Shown here: positions 27,115-36,921 of the stretch, one piece after another | How the letters are laid out: each line of letters opens with the position of its first letter | Position numbering within the stretch: the first letter of the stretch is position 1 | NCBI RefSeq assembly: GCF_013618475.1 | Contig: NZ_JABJVN010000004.1 | Location: 331,194 to 395,193 of the forward strand | Source of the DNA: Saccharibacillus deserti | GTDB taxonomy: Bacteria > Bacillota > Bacilli > Paenibacillales > Paenibacillaceae | Direction: 5' to 3' | DNA length: 64,000 nucleotides | Translations under genes and position numbers: made by a program | The notes under the pieces: model-generated | The model's input: the letters and a program-made list of their open reading frames with translations, nothing else | Databases searched by the model: none | What the model was told of the DNA's origin: nothing

Positions 27115-30100
27115 TTAGATCAAGCCGGACACTTTCAGCAGACGTTCGATGATCGCCGCCGCTTCCGCCCGTGTCATATCGGTTTTTGGAGCCAGCCTGG
27201 TGGCCGTTCTGCCCGATACGATCTCGGACTGCAGCACGGCGGCCAGGCTTTCCCGTGCCCAGTTCGAGACTTGATCGGCATCGCGGTAACCGCCGAGCAG
27301 ATCCGACGGATCCGCAGGGGCAAATTTGCCTTGGAGTCCGGTAATGCTCATTGCTTTGGCCACGATAGCCATCGCTTGTTCGCGGGTAATCCGATCGTTC
27401 GGACGGAATGTTCCGTCTTCGAAGCCCTGGATCAATCCGTAAGCGGCAGCTGTACGAACAGCCGAATCCTGCCAATCCGACGGACCCACATCGGAGAAGG
27501 AAATACCGCCTTCCTGCTCTTTGAGTCCCAGCGCGCGAACCGCAATCGCGGCAAACTCCGCACGCGTGATCTCGCGGTTCGGACTAAATACGCCTTCTTC
27601 CGTTCCGTTGATGATCAGACGCGAACCCATGTCGTTAACCGCTTCTTTGGACCAGTGGTTGGCCACATCCCCGAATTCGACCGGATGCCAGATAATGGAG
27701 TAGGCGCTGTTCGTCAGGCTGTTCACGACCGCATAATAAGTTTCGTTCTCACGGGTTACCCGGGTCGGCACATGGCGGATCGTACCATCCGGCCCGACAA
27801 CGATTCCGGTCGTAATCCGGTTCGGATCGACTCCTGCCGGCAGAACGATCCTGCGTTCCACATAGGCATCGAACGACGTAACGGGAATGGTGCGGTCTTT
27901 GAGTACGACATTAACCGAGAAGTCGAGCGGCGTGGAAGCCAGGGTGAATCCGCCGCGCGCCGCGGCTGCATTCACCACATCGATCATGCTGTCGGTAAGC
28001 TTGCCCACACGGATCTGCACCGTGACTTCGCCAAGCTGGTTCGACGGTCCGAGCTGATTCAACAAGGAATCGATACGAAGCCGGCTCGCCGGGAGCGTAT
28101 ACGTCGCTTCGTCGGTTCGAAGCTCGATCACCGCCCGTTTCTGCTCCATATCTTTGATCATTTCGCCGTTCAGTTCGCCTACGACGGCGTCCGACGTGCT
28201 GCCGAGCAGAGGAATGGTGATGACGGCACCGGCGCCTTCGGCAGCCAGTTTTTGTCCCAGCAGGGTAGGATCCACCGAAATCGTCGTTACGGAGCTGCCG
28301 TCAACCGTTTCGGTCTTGGCCGTCCCGATCTTTTCCTGGCGTCCGTTGATCCAGATATCGACGCCCACAGGCTTCGGAGTGACCGGAGTTACGGGAGTGA
28401 CAGGCGTCGGATTGACAGGTGTTGGGGTGACAGGCGTCGGATTGACGGGTGTCGGGATGACGGGCGTACTGCCGCCTCCGTCGGAAGGTGCGGCCGGAGA
28501 TACCGGACTGGAAGGGGCGGATCCGTCACTTTTGCCCGCTTCGTTCAACGCTCTTACCGTAAAGGTATAAGCCGTACCGTTCGTCAAGCCGGTTACGGTA
28601 ATCGGACTGGATGTTCCGGAAGCGACAACTTTGCCTTCCGCGTCCAGCACTTCGTAGCCGGTGATCGGACGGCCTCCGTCGGAGACGGGAGGCGTGAAGG
28701 ATACGAAAGCCTGGCCGCTGCCGGCTGCTGCCGATACGTTTGTCGGCGCACCCGCTGTCGTAAACGGCGTCGCGCTGCGTTCATTGGAAGCGGCGCTCAG
28801 TTCGCCTCCGAATACGGCTTTGACGACGAAGTAATACGGGGTACCGTTCGTCAGACCCGATGCTTCATAACTGTATACAGAGCTGCTGACGGAAGCCGCT
28901 TCGGCGCCGTATACGCCCGGCTGCTGCGACACATATACGCGATAACCGTCCGCTCCGCCGACTGTAGTCCACTGCAGGGCAGCTTGGGCATTGCCTGCGG
29001 TCACGGTCTGCAAGGCAGGAACTTCAAGCGGCGGGATCACGGTGCTGTCGCTGACGGTAACCGCCAGGGTCTGCGCGGCTCCGGCGCTGAAGCCGAACAC
29101 CAGGTTCGCCGTACCGACCGGCTGCTGCGCCAGATACGATTTGCCGATCGTCACGGTACTTCCGCTGACCGTGTAATCCGTGCCTTCAACCAGCGGCATA
29201 CCGCCGTTTGTGATGCCGCTCAAGGTATTGCCTTTGAGCGTCAGCGCTACCGGAATATCGGCTTGGGCCGACGCTTCCTTGTCAAAAGAAGCGGTGGCCG
29301 GGCTGATCTCGCTGTCGTTCGGTGCAGGCGGAGTGCTGTCGCTGACGGTAACCGCCAGGGTCTGCGCGGCCCCGGCGCTGAAGCTGAACACCAGGTTCGC
29401 CGTACCGACCGGCTGCTGCGCCAGATACGATTTGCCGATCGTCACGGTGCTTCCGCTGACCGTGTAATCCGTGCCTTCAACCAGCGGCGTACCGCCGTTT
29501 GTGATACCGCTCAAGGTATTGCCTTTGAGCGTCAGCGCTACCGGAATATCGGCTTGGGCCGACGCTTCCTTGTCAAAAGAAGCGGTGGCCGGGCTGATCT
29601 CGCTGTCGTTCGGTGCAGGCGGAGTGCTGTCGCTGACGGTAACCGCCAGGGTCTGCGCGGCTCCGGCGCTGAAGCCGAACACCAGGTTCGCCGTACCGAC
29701 CGGCTGCTGCGCCAGATACGATTTGCCGATCGTCACGGTACTTCCGCTGACCGTGTAATCCGCGCCTTCAACCAGCGGCGTACCGCCGTTTGTGATACCG
29801 CTCAAGGTATTGCCTTTGAGCGTCAGCGCTACCGGAATATCGGCTTGGGCCGACGCTTCCTTGTCAAAAGAAGCGGTGGCCGGGCTGATCTCGCTGTCGT
29901 TCGCGCCCAGAACCGCCGACAGCAGAAGCTTGTTGACTCCGGCGACCAGCATTTGATTATTTCGGCTTACAAGGCTATAGGCTTGGGCTCCTTCAGGTAC
30001 AATCGATGTCGGAGACCAGGTTGCCCCCTGGTCGGAAGAGAAGTTTACAAAAGTATTAAAGTCCGCATCCGTGACAAGCGCATACAAGTTGGGGCCGCTG

Positions 30101-31866
30101 GCTGCCAGGTTCTTGGCCACCTGGGCGCTGTATCCTCCGATCAAGGAAGGCTGCGACCAAGTCTGCAAATCGGCGGATGTCCGGGAGAACTGCAAATAAT
30201 TCGTGGTGTCGTAGCCGCTTACGATGTATCGGCTTCCGTCGTACACGATACTTTCGAGCGTATCGGTCGGTTCGGGATAATTTGCGGAACGGTTCACCCA
30301 GGTATCTCCGTCCGCCGACGTGAGGAGGACAAGTCCGCTTGTCGCTCCTTGGCCCAAAGCGATAAATTGATTGTTCACATACGTAACGGAGAGCATATAT
30401 TCGGCGGCGGTTCCGGGGAGCGTCGCCTCGAGCCAGGTGATCCCGTTTGTTGAAGTCTGGAGGATGGCTTTGCTGTTTTCGCTGCCGGAAGCTACGAACT
30501 TCCCGTTGCCGTAAGCCAGATCGCTGAAGGATTCGTTCCCCTTCAGGCTTGGGCTCGTATTCCAGGTTATACCGTCCGCCGAAGTTGCGATTCGCGTGAC
30601 TCCGTGGCTCGGTTCGCTCACTGCCACATACTGTCCGTTTCCATATTGGACGGCTGTATAAGTTCCGGCCGCAGAACCGGATATCGGAAGGTTTGTCCAG
30701 GCCGTCAGATCGATAGAGGACCAGATTGTGCCTTCCGCGCCCAATCGGCCGACTGCCACATACTTGGAGCCGTCGTGCAGGACGTCCCTAAACGTTCCTC
30801 CCCATTTGTAGGCCCAATTCGAGCCCGTATTCGAGACACTCATCCCTTCATTGCCGAAAAGGAAATACTTTCCGTTCAGTAACACCGCATTTTGGTCAAC
30901 CAGTTCTCTTTCGTAAGGCTGACGCGTCCAGTTGACGGCATCAGTCGACGTATAGACGTGCCCGTAATAACTGTCTTCGCTGCCGAACAAATAATAACGT
31001 GTACCGTCGTAGAATCCTTTTCTCATTTGTATCGAATTATCGGAGAAATTTATTTTGGAAGGCCGGGTGCCGAGCAGGGTGAAATTGGTCAGATTTGTAG
31101 AAGTCCAGATGTAACCGTGGATATCGATGAAAAAGTAGCGGTCGTTCATCCACTTGAGGAAGTTGGCGCCGTTTGCACCGGTATTGTCCGGATTTTGCGG
31201 AGTTATGCCGGTCCACGAAGATCCGTCCAAGGTGTGATAAACTTTGCCGCTGCTGCCCGAGAAGGCAAGGCGGGTGCCGTTATTGCCTACAGTCACCTGC
31301 GTAATGAACTCGCTGCTTCCCAAGCCGGTCGGCACGACGCTGGTCCAGTTCATTCCGTCGGGTGAAGTGACATATTTTCCGAGCGTAGTTGCGTAAAAAG
31401 CCGAATTGCCGTTCAGGGTCAAATAGTCCACGTTGGTAATGCTGGAAGTAATCGTCGAACTGCGCTGCGTCCAGGTGTCCCCGTCCGGCGAAGTCAAAAT
31501 CACGCCGTTCGATCCTCCTGCTACAAACAAGCCGTTGCCGTAAGCCACGCCGCCGAAGCCAAACGAGGAAGGATCGGACACTCCGGTATAATCGATGTCC
31601 TTCTGGTCTTTGACCTTCTGCCAAACCTCGGCGTCGCCGGACTTGACGATCGCTCCTTTGGCCCCGACCGCAATGTAGACGTTGTTTCCGTAATCCGCGT
31701 CCGACATGGAATCATAAGGCAGATCCTCGAAACTGCGGGTCGTAAACGGGTCGGGAGCCGGGCCTGCGGCATAGGAATAAGGAATACAAACCTGCGCCAG
31801 TATCAATACAGCAAGCAAAACGATGCCGATCCTGGATCCTGCTTTCTTTTCGAAGCTTTTTCTCAT
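27115..31866 (-). CDS. SLH-anchored surface protein with propeller-like, X2 and Fn3 modules
   Basis: A 1583-aa exported cell-surface protein. The start is ATG 31866 (MRKSFEKK), with GGAGG nine bases upstream; the frame extends 40 codons further without a site. Residues 1-33 are a signal peptide (VLLAVLILAQVCIPYSYAAG). About 40-660 is a repeated segment with recurring SxDGxTW blades like BNR or photosynthesis-system propellers. Then come three almost identical 97-aa X2-type modules (about 652-942, NDSEISPATASFDKEA...), two Fn3 domains (about 950-1130), a Pro/Thr/Val linker (PVNPTPVTP), a region of unknown fold and three C-terminal SLH domains (about 1400-1583) that bind cell-wall polymer. Catalytic residues are not apparent; binding or adhesion is more likely. 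It is transcribed divergently from the fucose operon. Confidence 0.85.
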   Translation of the reverse strand: MRKSFEKKAGSRIGIVLLAVLILAQVCIPYSYAAGPAPDPFTTRSFEDLPYDSMSDADYGNNVYIAVGAKGAIVKSGDAEVWQKVKDQKDIDYTGVSDPSSFGFGGVAYGNGLFVAGGSNGVILTSPDGDTWTQRSSTITSSITNVDYLTLNGNSAFYATTLGKYVTSPDGMNWTSVVPTGLGSSEFITQVTVGNNGTRLAFSGSSGKVYHTLDGSSWTGITPQNPDNTGANGANFLKWMNDRYFFIDIHGYIWTSTNLTNFTLLGTRPSKINFSDNSIQMRKGFYDGTRYYLFGSEDSYYGHVYTSTDAVNWTRQPYERELVDQNAVLLNGKYFLFGNEGMSVSNTGSNWAYKWGGTFRDVLHDGSKYVAVGRLGAEGTIWSSIDLTAWTNLPISGSAAGTYTAVQYGNGQYVAVSEPSHGVTRIATSADGITWNTSPSLKGNESFSDLAYGNGKFVASGSENSKAILQTSTNGITWLEATLPGTAAEYMLSVTYVNNQFIALGQGATSGLVLLTSADGDTWVNRSANYPEPTDTLESIVYDGSRYIVSGYDTTNYLQFSRTSADLQTWSQPSLIGGYSAQVAKNLAASGPNLYALVTDADFNTFVNFSSDQGATWSPTSIVPEGAQAYSLVSRNNQMLVAGVNKLLLSAVLGANDSEISPATASFDKEASAQADIPVALTLKGNTLSGITNGGTPLVEGADYTVSGSTVTIGKSYLAQQPVGTANLVFGFSAGAAQTLAVTVSDSTPPAPNDSEISPATASFDKEASAQADIPVALTLKGNTLSGITNGGTPLVEGTDYTVSGSTVTIGKSYLAQQPVGTANLVFSFSAGAAQTLAVTVSDSTPPAPNDSEISPATASFDKEASAQADIPVALTLKGNTLSGITNGGMPLVEGTDYTVSGSTVTIGKSYLAQQPVGTANLVFGFSAGAAQTLAVTVSDSTVIPPLEVPALQTVTAGNAQAALQWTTVGGADGYRVYVSQQPGVYGAEAASVSSSVYSYEASGLTNGTPYYFVVKAVFGGELSAASNERSATPFTTAGAPTNVSAAAGSGQAFVSFTPPVSDGGRPITGYEVLDAEGKVVASGTSSPITVTGLTNGTAYTFTVRALNEAGKSDGSAPSSPVSPAAPSDGGGSTPVIPTPVNPTPVTPTPVNPTPVTPVTPVTPKPVGVDIWINGRQEKIGTAKTETVDGSSVTTISVDPTLLGQKLAAEGAGAVITIPLLGSTSDAVVGELNGEMIKDMEQKRAVIELRTDEATYTLPASRLRIDSLLNQLGPSNQLGEVTVQIRVGKLTDSMIDVVNAAAARGGFTLASTPLDFSVNVVLKDRTIPVTSFDAYVERRIVLPAGVDPNRITTGIVVGPDGTIRHVPTRVTRENETYYAVVNSLTNSAYSIIWHPVEFGDVANHWSKEAVNDMGSRLIINGTEEGVFSPNREITRAEFAAIAVRALGLKEQEGGISFSDVGPSDWQDSAVRTAAAYGLIQGFEDGTFRPNDRITREQAMAIVAKAMSITGLQGKFAPADPSDLLGGYRDADQVSNWARESLAAVLQSEIVSGRTATRLAPKTDMTRAEAAAIIERLLKVSGLI
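29042..29914 (-). repeat. Three tandem 291-bp direct repeats inside the surface-protein gene
   Basis: Period is exactly 291 bp (97 codons), copies beginning at 29042, 29333 and 29624. By eye they differ at only a handful of positions, including Gly/Gly, Met/Val and Ala/Val-type changes, so about 97% identity. Each encodes one X2-like module. Confidence 0.9.
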
Positions 31867-32351
31867 CTTTGGGTGCCTCCAACGTTCGAATTTGAACTGC
31901 GCGGATTGAGGGCTTTTGCTGGAACCGCCGACTTGCTCCCGTTCCCGATTGACCGGCTGCACGACGCACAAGGGAACGCATTCCAATAAGGCTTAGACCG
32001 AATATAAATGACAACCATTGGCAATTACGCGCTTCAAAAGACCTAACTTTTAAATTTAAATTTCAAAAAGTCACGTTTTTATTATTTTTATTTCTCTTTT
32101 TTCATAATTCTAAAATTCTTTTTCACAAAAAACCATAAAACCACAAATATTAATGAATAAAAACAACAAAACAACAACAAAACCTCGAATTATTGTTGAC
32201 TTGTTGCGGCTTGGCTTTTAAGATAAAGAAGAATTGATAACGCTTTCCAACCTATGTTTTCGTCGGATCATTACGTTTTGCCGGGGATTGTTCAGGATGC
32301 GACCGCATGCCCGAAGCCCCTTCCCATTCACCTATTTTGAGGAGGTACGTT
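31867..32351. other. AT-rich divergent promoter region
   Basis: No gene is seen. About 32035-32200 is extremely A/T-rich with A-runs and T-runs, against roughly 60% GC elsewhere, which suggests curved or UP-element DNA between the divergent surface-protein and fucose transcripts. The fucose promoter and operator lie in its right part. Confidence 0.7.
32197..32249 (+). promoter_or_regulatory. Probable fucose-operon promoter with overlapping operator
   Basis: TTGACT (32197-32202) is followed after 17 bases by TAGATA (32220-32225), a moderate sigma-A pair. Ten bases on, TGATAACGCTTTCCA (32235-32249) covers the expected start of transcription and resembles a LacI/CcpA site; its near twin lies upstream of the sugar importer. 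Confidence 0.5.
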
Positions 32352-34130
32352 ATGTCAGCCACCGTTACCCAAGAGTATCCGAAAATCGGGATTCGCCCTA
32401 CCATCGACGGCAGAAGACGCGGGGTACGCGAATCGCTGGAAGAACAGACCATGGGCATGGCGCGGCGCACAGCCGCTTTCCTGCAGGAGCATCTGCGCTA
32501 TCCGGACGGTTCGCCCGTGCAGTGCGTGATTGCGGACACGACGATCGGCGGCGTGGCGGAAGCGTCCGCGGCGGCGTCCAAGTTCAAGCGGGAAAACGTC
32601 GGCGTCTCGATCACCGTGACCCCGTGCTGGTGCTACGGCTCCGAGACGATGGACATGGACGCTTCGATTCCGCACGCGGTATGGGGATTTAACGGAACGG
32701 AACGGCCCGGTGCGGTTTACCTGGCAGCCGTGCTGTCGGCCTATGCGCAAAAAGGCATTCCGGCGTTCGGCATTTACGGCGAAGACGTACAGGAGTCGGG
32801 CAGCGAAGAGATTCCGGCCGACGTGCAGACCAAGCTGCTTCAGTTCGCAAGGTCCGCGCTGGCCGCCGCCATCATCCGGGGCAAAGCGTACCTCTCCATG
32901 GGTTCCGTGTCGATGGGTATCGCCGGTTCGATCATCGACGAGAATCTGTTCCAGCATTATCTGGGCATGCGCAACGAATACGTGGACATGTCCGAATTCG
33001 TCCGCCGCGTCGAAGAAGAGATCTACGACAAGGACGAATACGCCAAAGCACTGGCCTGGACCAAGCAGAACTGCAAACTGGGTGCCAACAACAATCCCGA
33101 ACATCTGATCATCAGCGAAGACGAACAGAATCGGCAGTGGGAATTCGTCATCAAAATGACGCTGATCGCGCGCGACCTCATGGTCGGCAATCCGCGGCTG
33201 GCGGAACTCGGCTTCGAAGAAGAAGCGGGCGGCCATCACGCGATTGCGGGCGGCTTCCAGGGGCAGCGGCATTGGACGGACCATTTCCCGAACGCCGACT
33301 TTATGGAGACGATTCTTAATTCCTCGTTCGACTGGAACGGACGGCGCGCGCCGTACATCGTCGCCACCGAGAACGACAGCCTCAACGGCGTCGTCATGCT
33401 GTTCAACCACCTGCTGACAGGCACGGCGCAGATCTTCGCGGACGTACGTACATTCTGGAGTCCGGCGGCGGTGGAACGCGTGACGGGACACAAGCTTGAA
33501 GGCGCGGCGCAGGGCGGGCTGCTGCATCTGATCAATTCCGGTTCGGCGGCGCTCGACGGGACCGGCGAGCAGGAGATCGACGGACTGCCCGCGATCAAGC
33601 CTTTCTGGGACGTCACGGACGAAGAAGCGGCCAAATGTCTGGACAAGACGCTGTTCCGGCCGGCTTCGCAGGAATATTTCCGCGGCGGCGGCTTTTCGAC
33701 GGATTACTTGACGCGCGGCGGTATGCCGGTCACGATGGTGCGCCTCAACCTGGTCAAAGGACTGGGCCCCGTGCTTCAGTTGGCGGAAGGCTACACGGTC
33801 GATCTTCCGGAAGAGGTGCACCGCACGCTCGACGAACGCACCGACCCGACCTGGCCGACGACCTGGTTCGCGCCGAAGCTGACGGGCAAGGGCTCGTTCT
33901 CGAACGTCTACGACGTGATGAACAACTGGGGCGCCAACCACGGCGCGATCAGCTACGGGCATATCGGCGCCGACCTGATCACCCTCGCTTCCATCCTGCG
34001 CATTCCGGTCAGCATGCACAACGTGGACGAGAAAGACATCTTCCGTCCACGCGTCTGGTCGCTGTTCGGCACCGAAAATCCGGAAGCGGCCGATTACGCA
34101 GCCTGCCGGAACTTCGGACCGCTGTACTGA
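32352..34130 (+). CDS. fucI: L-fucose isomerase
   Basis: A 592-aa cytosolic enzyme converting L-fucose to L-fuculose. It matches FucI along its whole length, with no gaps apparent: [102 protein letters not shown] and [15 protein letters not shown]. The metal-binding and catalytic Glu, Asp and His positions known from the Escherichia coli enzyme fall in these conserved blocks. ATG 32352 has GGAGG eight bases upstream. First gene of the fucose operon; the kinase starts 32 bp later. Confidence 0.97.
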   Translation: MSATVTQEYPKIGIRPTIDGRRRGVRESLEEQTMGMARRTAAFLQEHLRYPDGSPVQCVIADTTIGGVAEASAAASKFKRENVGVSITVTPCWCYGSETMDMDASIPHAVWGFNGTERPGAVYLAAVLSAYAQKGIPAFGIYGEDVQESGSEEIPADVQTKLLQFARSALAAAIIRGKAYLSMGSVSMGIAGSIIDENLFQHYLGMRNEYVDMSEFVRRVEEEIYDKDEYAKALAWTKQNCKLGANNNPEHLIISEDEQNRQWEFVIKMTLIARDLMVGNPRLAELGFEEEAGGHHAIAGGFQGQRHWTDHFPNADFMETILNSSFDWNGRRAPYIVATENDSLNGVVMLFNHLLTGTAQIFADVRTFWSPAAVERVTGHKLEGAAQGGLLHLINSGSAALDGTGEQEIDGLPAIKPFWDVTDEEAAKCLDKTLFRPASQEYFRGGGFSTDYLTRGGMPVTMVRLNLVKGLGPVLQLAEGYTVDLPEEVHRTLDERTDPTWPTTWFAPKLTGKGSFSNVYDVMNNWGANHGAISYGHIGADLITLASILRIPVSMHNVDEKDIFRPRVWSLFGTENPEAADYAACRNFGPLY

Positions 34131-34162
34131 GGCGTTGACGCCATTTTATCGGAAAGCAGGGC

Positions 34163-35959
34163 ATGCCCATGAAGCCTCGGAAATTCGATTCGGAAATTTT
34201 GAACGGGATGGGCCAGAGCCCGCAGGGTGCGGACTCCGGCGAATCTGCCGAACATGCCGGGATTGCCGGAACTGTTGAAAGCTCCTCTGTCAAAAGAGTG
34301 CTGGCCGTCGATCTCGGCGCCAGCTCCGGCCGGGTCATGCTCGGCAGCTACGACGGTTCGAAGCTTGAGCTGCGCGAGATTCACCGCTTCGACAATGTGC
34401 CGGTCGAAGACGGCGGCGGCTTGTACTGGGACGAGGGCGGGCTGTTCGCCGAGATTCAGGCGGGTATCCGCCTGGCTGCCGCCGAAGGGCAGCCGATCCT
34501 CGGCATCGGCGTCGACACCTGGGGGGTCGATTACGGCTGGATCGGCCAAGACGGCGAACTGCTGCGGCCGCCGCACCATTACCGCGACGCGCGTATGGCG
34601 CGGCACGCGGCGGAACTGGAGCGCCGCCTGCCGCCGCGCGAACAGTTCGAGCTGACCGGCAATCAGCCGAATCCCATCAATACGGTATACCAGATCTTCG
34701 CCGATCTGGAAGAACAGCCCGAACTGCGCGAACAGGCTTCCCGTCTGCTGATGATGCCGGATTTGTTCCATTACCGGCTGTGCGGCGCTGCGGCCGCGGA
34801 GCGAAGCATCCTGAGCACCGGCGGCCTGCTTGCGGCCGGCGGCAGCGAACCGTCCGCCGCCGTATTGGAACGGCTGGGTATTCCGGCCGCTCTGCTGGCG
34901 CCGGTCGTACCGGCCGGCACGGTGCTCGGCGAACTGCGGCCGGAACTGCAGGCGCAGCTGCGCTGCGGCCCGCTGCGCGTCGTGGCCGGCGCTTCGCACG
35001 ACACGGCTTCGGCCGTGGCGGCGGTGCCTTACGGCGGGATAGCGGCGGCAGGGTTGTCCGGGGCAGCGGCAAGCGGCGCGGTGAATGGAGCCGCCGGGTG
35101 GAGCGGAACGGCGGATATAGCCGGCAGGGCGGAGAACGGCGGGATGGATGGCGCGGCAGAGTCAGCCGACATGGCCGAAAAAGCGAGCGGCGCGCCGGAC
35201 GAAGCCGTCCGTACACCAGACGGCCGGCCGGCTGATCAAGCGGCCGGCTCCGCCGCCAACGAAGCCGCCTTCGCCGCTTTTATCAGCTGCGGCACCTGGT
35301 CGATCGCGGGAATCGAGACCCCGAGGCCGATCTTGTCCGGTGCCGCTTACGAACGCGGCCTGACAAACGAAGTTTGTTACGGCGGCGGCAATCGCCTGCT
35401 GAAGAACATCACGGGCTTGTGGCTGCTTCAGGAATGCCGGCGGCATTGGAACGCCGGCGGCGAAGCGCTCAGCCACGGTGATTTGGCGGCGCTGGCCGAA
35501 GCCGCGGGACCTGCGGCTTCGCGGATCGATCCCGACGATCCGCGCTTTGCCGCTCCGGGCGACATGCCGGAGCGGGTCCGGCAGTACTGCCGGGAGACCG
35601 GGCAGCCGGTCCCCGGCAGCCACGGCGAGCTGGCGCGCGTCGTGCTCGAGAGTCTGGCCGACGCGTACGCCCGCGCGATCGACGAGCTCGAGTCGATCAC
35701 GGGCCGCGCGATCGCCGCGGTCCATCTCGTCGGAGGCGGCAGCCGCAACCGGCTGCTCTGCCGCCTGACGGCGGAGCGCACCGGCCGCGAAGTCATCGCG
35801 GGCCCGGTCGAAGCGAGTGCCGCGGGCAGCGCGCTTGTCCAGCTCGCCGCATTGGGCGAACTGGACTTCGACCGTCGGGCGGAGATTCTCGGGCGCTCGT
35901 TTGCGCTCGAACGCTACCTGCCCGACGAACCTGCGAACCGGCAGATCCGTAAGTTCTAA
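34163..35959 (+). CDS. FGGY sugar kinase, RhaB-type, probable L-fuculokinase with large insert
   Basis: A 598-aa ATP-dependent ketose kinase. The core is closest to rhamnulokinase: VLAVDLGASSGRVMLG, GIGVDTWGVDYGWIGQDG, YRDARM, MMPDLFHYRLCG, ASHDTASAVAAVP, FISCGTWSIAG, LLKNITGLWLLQ, VGGGSRNRLLCRL and VIAGPVEASAAGSA. Its place between fucI and fucA argues for L-fuculose as substrate. Two additions are unusual: about 44 residues before the first strand, and an Ala/Gly/Asp/Glu-rich insert of about 78 residues (291-368) between the ASHDTASAV segment and the FISCGTWS segment, where RhaB has about ten residues. The core is about 480 residues, normal for the family. ATG 34163 has GGAAAGCAGG upstream. 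Confidence 0.88.
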   Translation: MPMKPRKFDSEILNGMGQSPQGADSGESAEHAGIAGTVESSSVKRVLAVDLGASSGRVMLGSYDGSKLELREIHRFDNVPVEDGGGLYWDEGGLFAEIQAGIRLAAAEGQPILGIGVDTWGVDYGWIGQDGELLRPPHHYRDARMARHAAELERRLPPREQFELTGNQPNPINTVYQIFADLEEQPELREQASRLLMMPDLFHYRLCGAAAAERSILSTGGLLAAGGSEPSAAVLERLGIPAALLAPVVPAGTVLGELRPELQAQLRCGPLRVVAGASHDTASAVAAVPYGGIAAAGLSGAAASGAVNGAAGWSGTADIAGRAENGGMDGAAESADMAEKASGAPDEAVRTPDGRPADQAAGSAANEAAFAAFISCGTWSIAGIETPRPILSGAAYERGLTNEVCYGGGNRLLKNITGLWLLQECRRHWNAGGEALSHGDLAALAEAAGPAASRIDPDDPRFAAPGDMPERVRQYCRETGQPVPGSHGELARVVLESLADAYARAIDELESITGRAIAAVHLVGGGSRNRLLCRLTAERTGREVIAGPVEASAAGSALVQLAALGELDFDRRAEILGRSFALERYLPDEPANRQIRKF

Positions 35960-36219
35960 CGAATCTTGAGGACGCTAAACAAGCCGAGACGGCCGATTTC
36001 TTTTTCTAACGAATCCCGAGAACGCTGTATCCGCTCAATCGACTAATTTCGCCGAAAAAACGCCAAATGGCGATACAGGGATTCGTTACAGGGTCAAAAC
36101 CCCAATATTCGTTCGAATAGCGTTATGAGGTTTCGTTAGCGTGTCAAGGCCGGCACCAAACGGACGAATCCCTGTTTGCTTTCAATCCGATCCATATCTA
36201 TGACCCAAAAAGGAGACCC
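35960..36219. repeat. Intergenic repeat cluster (TAACGAATC...CGCT)
   Basis: The 260 bases between the kinase and aldolase genes hold at least two forward units (from 35959, and from 36007) and two to three reverse units (near 36083-36092, 36107-36125 and 36131-36140), built from TAACGAATC and ACGCT ends. No gene or terminator is seen. The operon is interrupted here, but both flanking genes read the same way. Confidence 0.7.
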
Positions 36220-36903
36220 ATGCCCATGACCCAGCCCCATTCCATCGCCGATCCGGTCGAACGCGAGCGCCTGCTGCGCCTGCAAATCTGCGATATCGGC
36301 CGCAATCTGTTCAACAAAGACTTTATCGCCGCCAACGACGGCAATATTTCCGCCCGCCTCTCGGAGACGGAGATTCTCGCTTCCCCGACCGGCGTCAGCA
36401 AAGGCTACCTGGAGCCTTATATGCTGGTCAAAGTCAATCTCGGCGGCGAGATCGTCGAAGCTGCCGAAGGCTATCGGCCGTCCACGGAAGTCAAAATGCA
36501 TCTGCGCGTCTACCGCGAATGCCCGGACATGCACGGCGTCGTCCATGCCCATCCGCCTTATGCGACCGCGTTCGCGATCAAGGGCGAAGCGCTCGACAAG
36601 ATGATGATGCCGGAATCCGTGATCGCGATGGGCGACATCCCGCTCGCGGCCTACGGCACGCCGTCGACCGAAGAGATTCCGGATTCGATCATGCCTTTTC
36701 TCGGCAAGAAGACGGCCGTCCTGCTCGAAAGCCACGGCGCGCTGACCTGGGGCAAAAGCGTGATGGATGCCTATATGAACATGGAGCGCCTGGAATACAC
36801 GGCCAAGCTGACTTTCCTTACGCGCATGATCGACGGCGAACGCGAGCTGCCGCAGCACCGGATCGACGAACTGGTCGGGCTGCGTTCGTTCTACGGCTTC
36901 TAG
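36220..36903 (+). CDS. fucA: L-fuculose-1-phosphate aldolase (class II aldolase family)
   Basis: A 227-aa zinc aldolase, expected to split L-fuculose 1-phosphate into dihydroxyacetone phosphate and L-lactaldehyde. Motifs are FNKDFIAANDGNISARL (substrate phosphate loop), ASPTGVSKGYL, a Glu in PSTEVKMHL (catalytic base), VVHAHPPYATAFA with two zinc His, and LLESHGALTWG with a third His. Length is typical. Start ATG 36220 sits in ATGCCCATG; an AGGAGA site is just upstream. Rhamnulose phosphate or ribulose phosphate aldolase are alternatives in this superfamily; the fucI and FucU neighbours favour fucose. Confidence 0.92.
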   Translation: MPMTQPHSIADPVERERLLRLQICDIGRNLFNKDFIAANDGNISARLSETEILASPTGVSKGYLEPYMLVKVNLGGEIVEAAEGYRPSTEVKMHLRVYRECPDMHGVVHAHPPYATAFAIKGEALDKMMMPESVIAMGDIPLAAYGTPSTEEIPDSIMPFLGKKTAVLLESHGALTWGKSVMDAYMNMERLEYTAKLTFLTRMIDGERELPQHRIDELVGLRSFYGF

Positions 36904-36921
36904 CCGGGAAGGAGACGCCTT

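Noticed and set aside
29042-29914. Direct repeats as a possible CRISPR array
   Set aside because: Units are 291 bp, contiguous without spacers, and in frame inside a coding gene.
27109-30453. 1114-aa plus-strand open frame opposite the surface protein
   Set aside because: Arg/Gly-rich shadow that even repeats with the 291-bp units; no ribosome site or domain, while the minus frame has signal peptide, X2, Fn3 and SLH domains.
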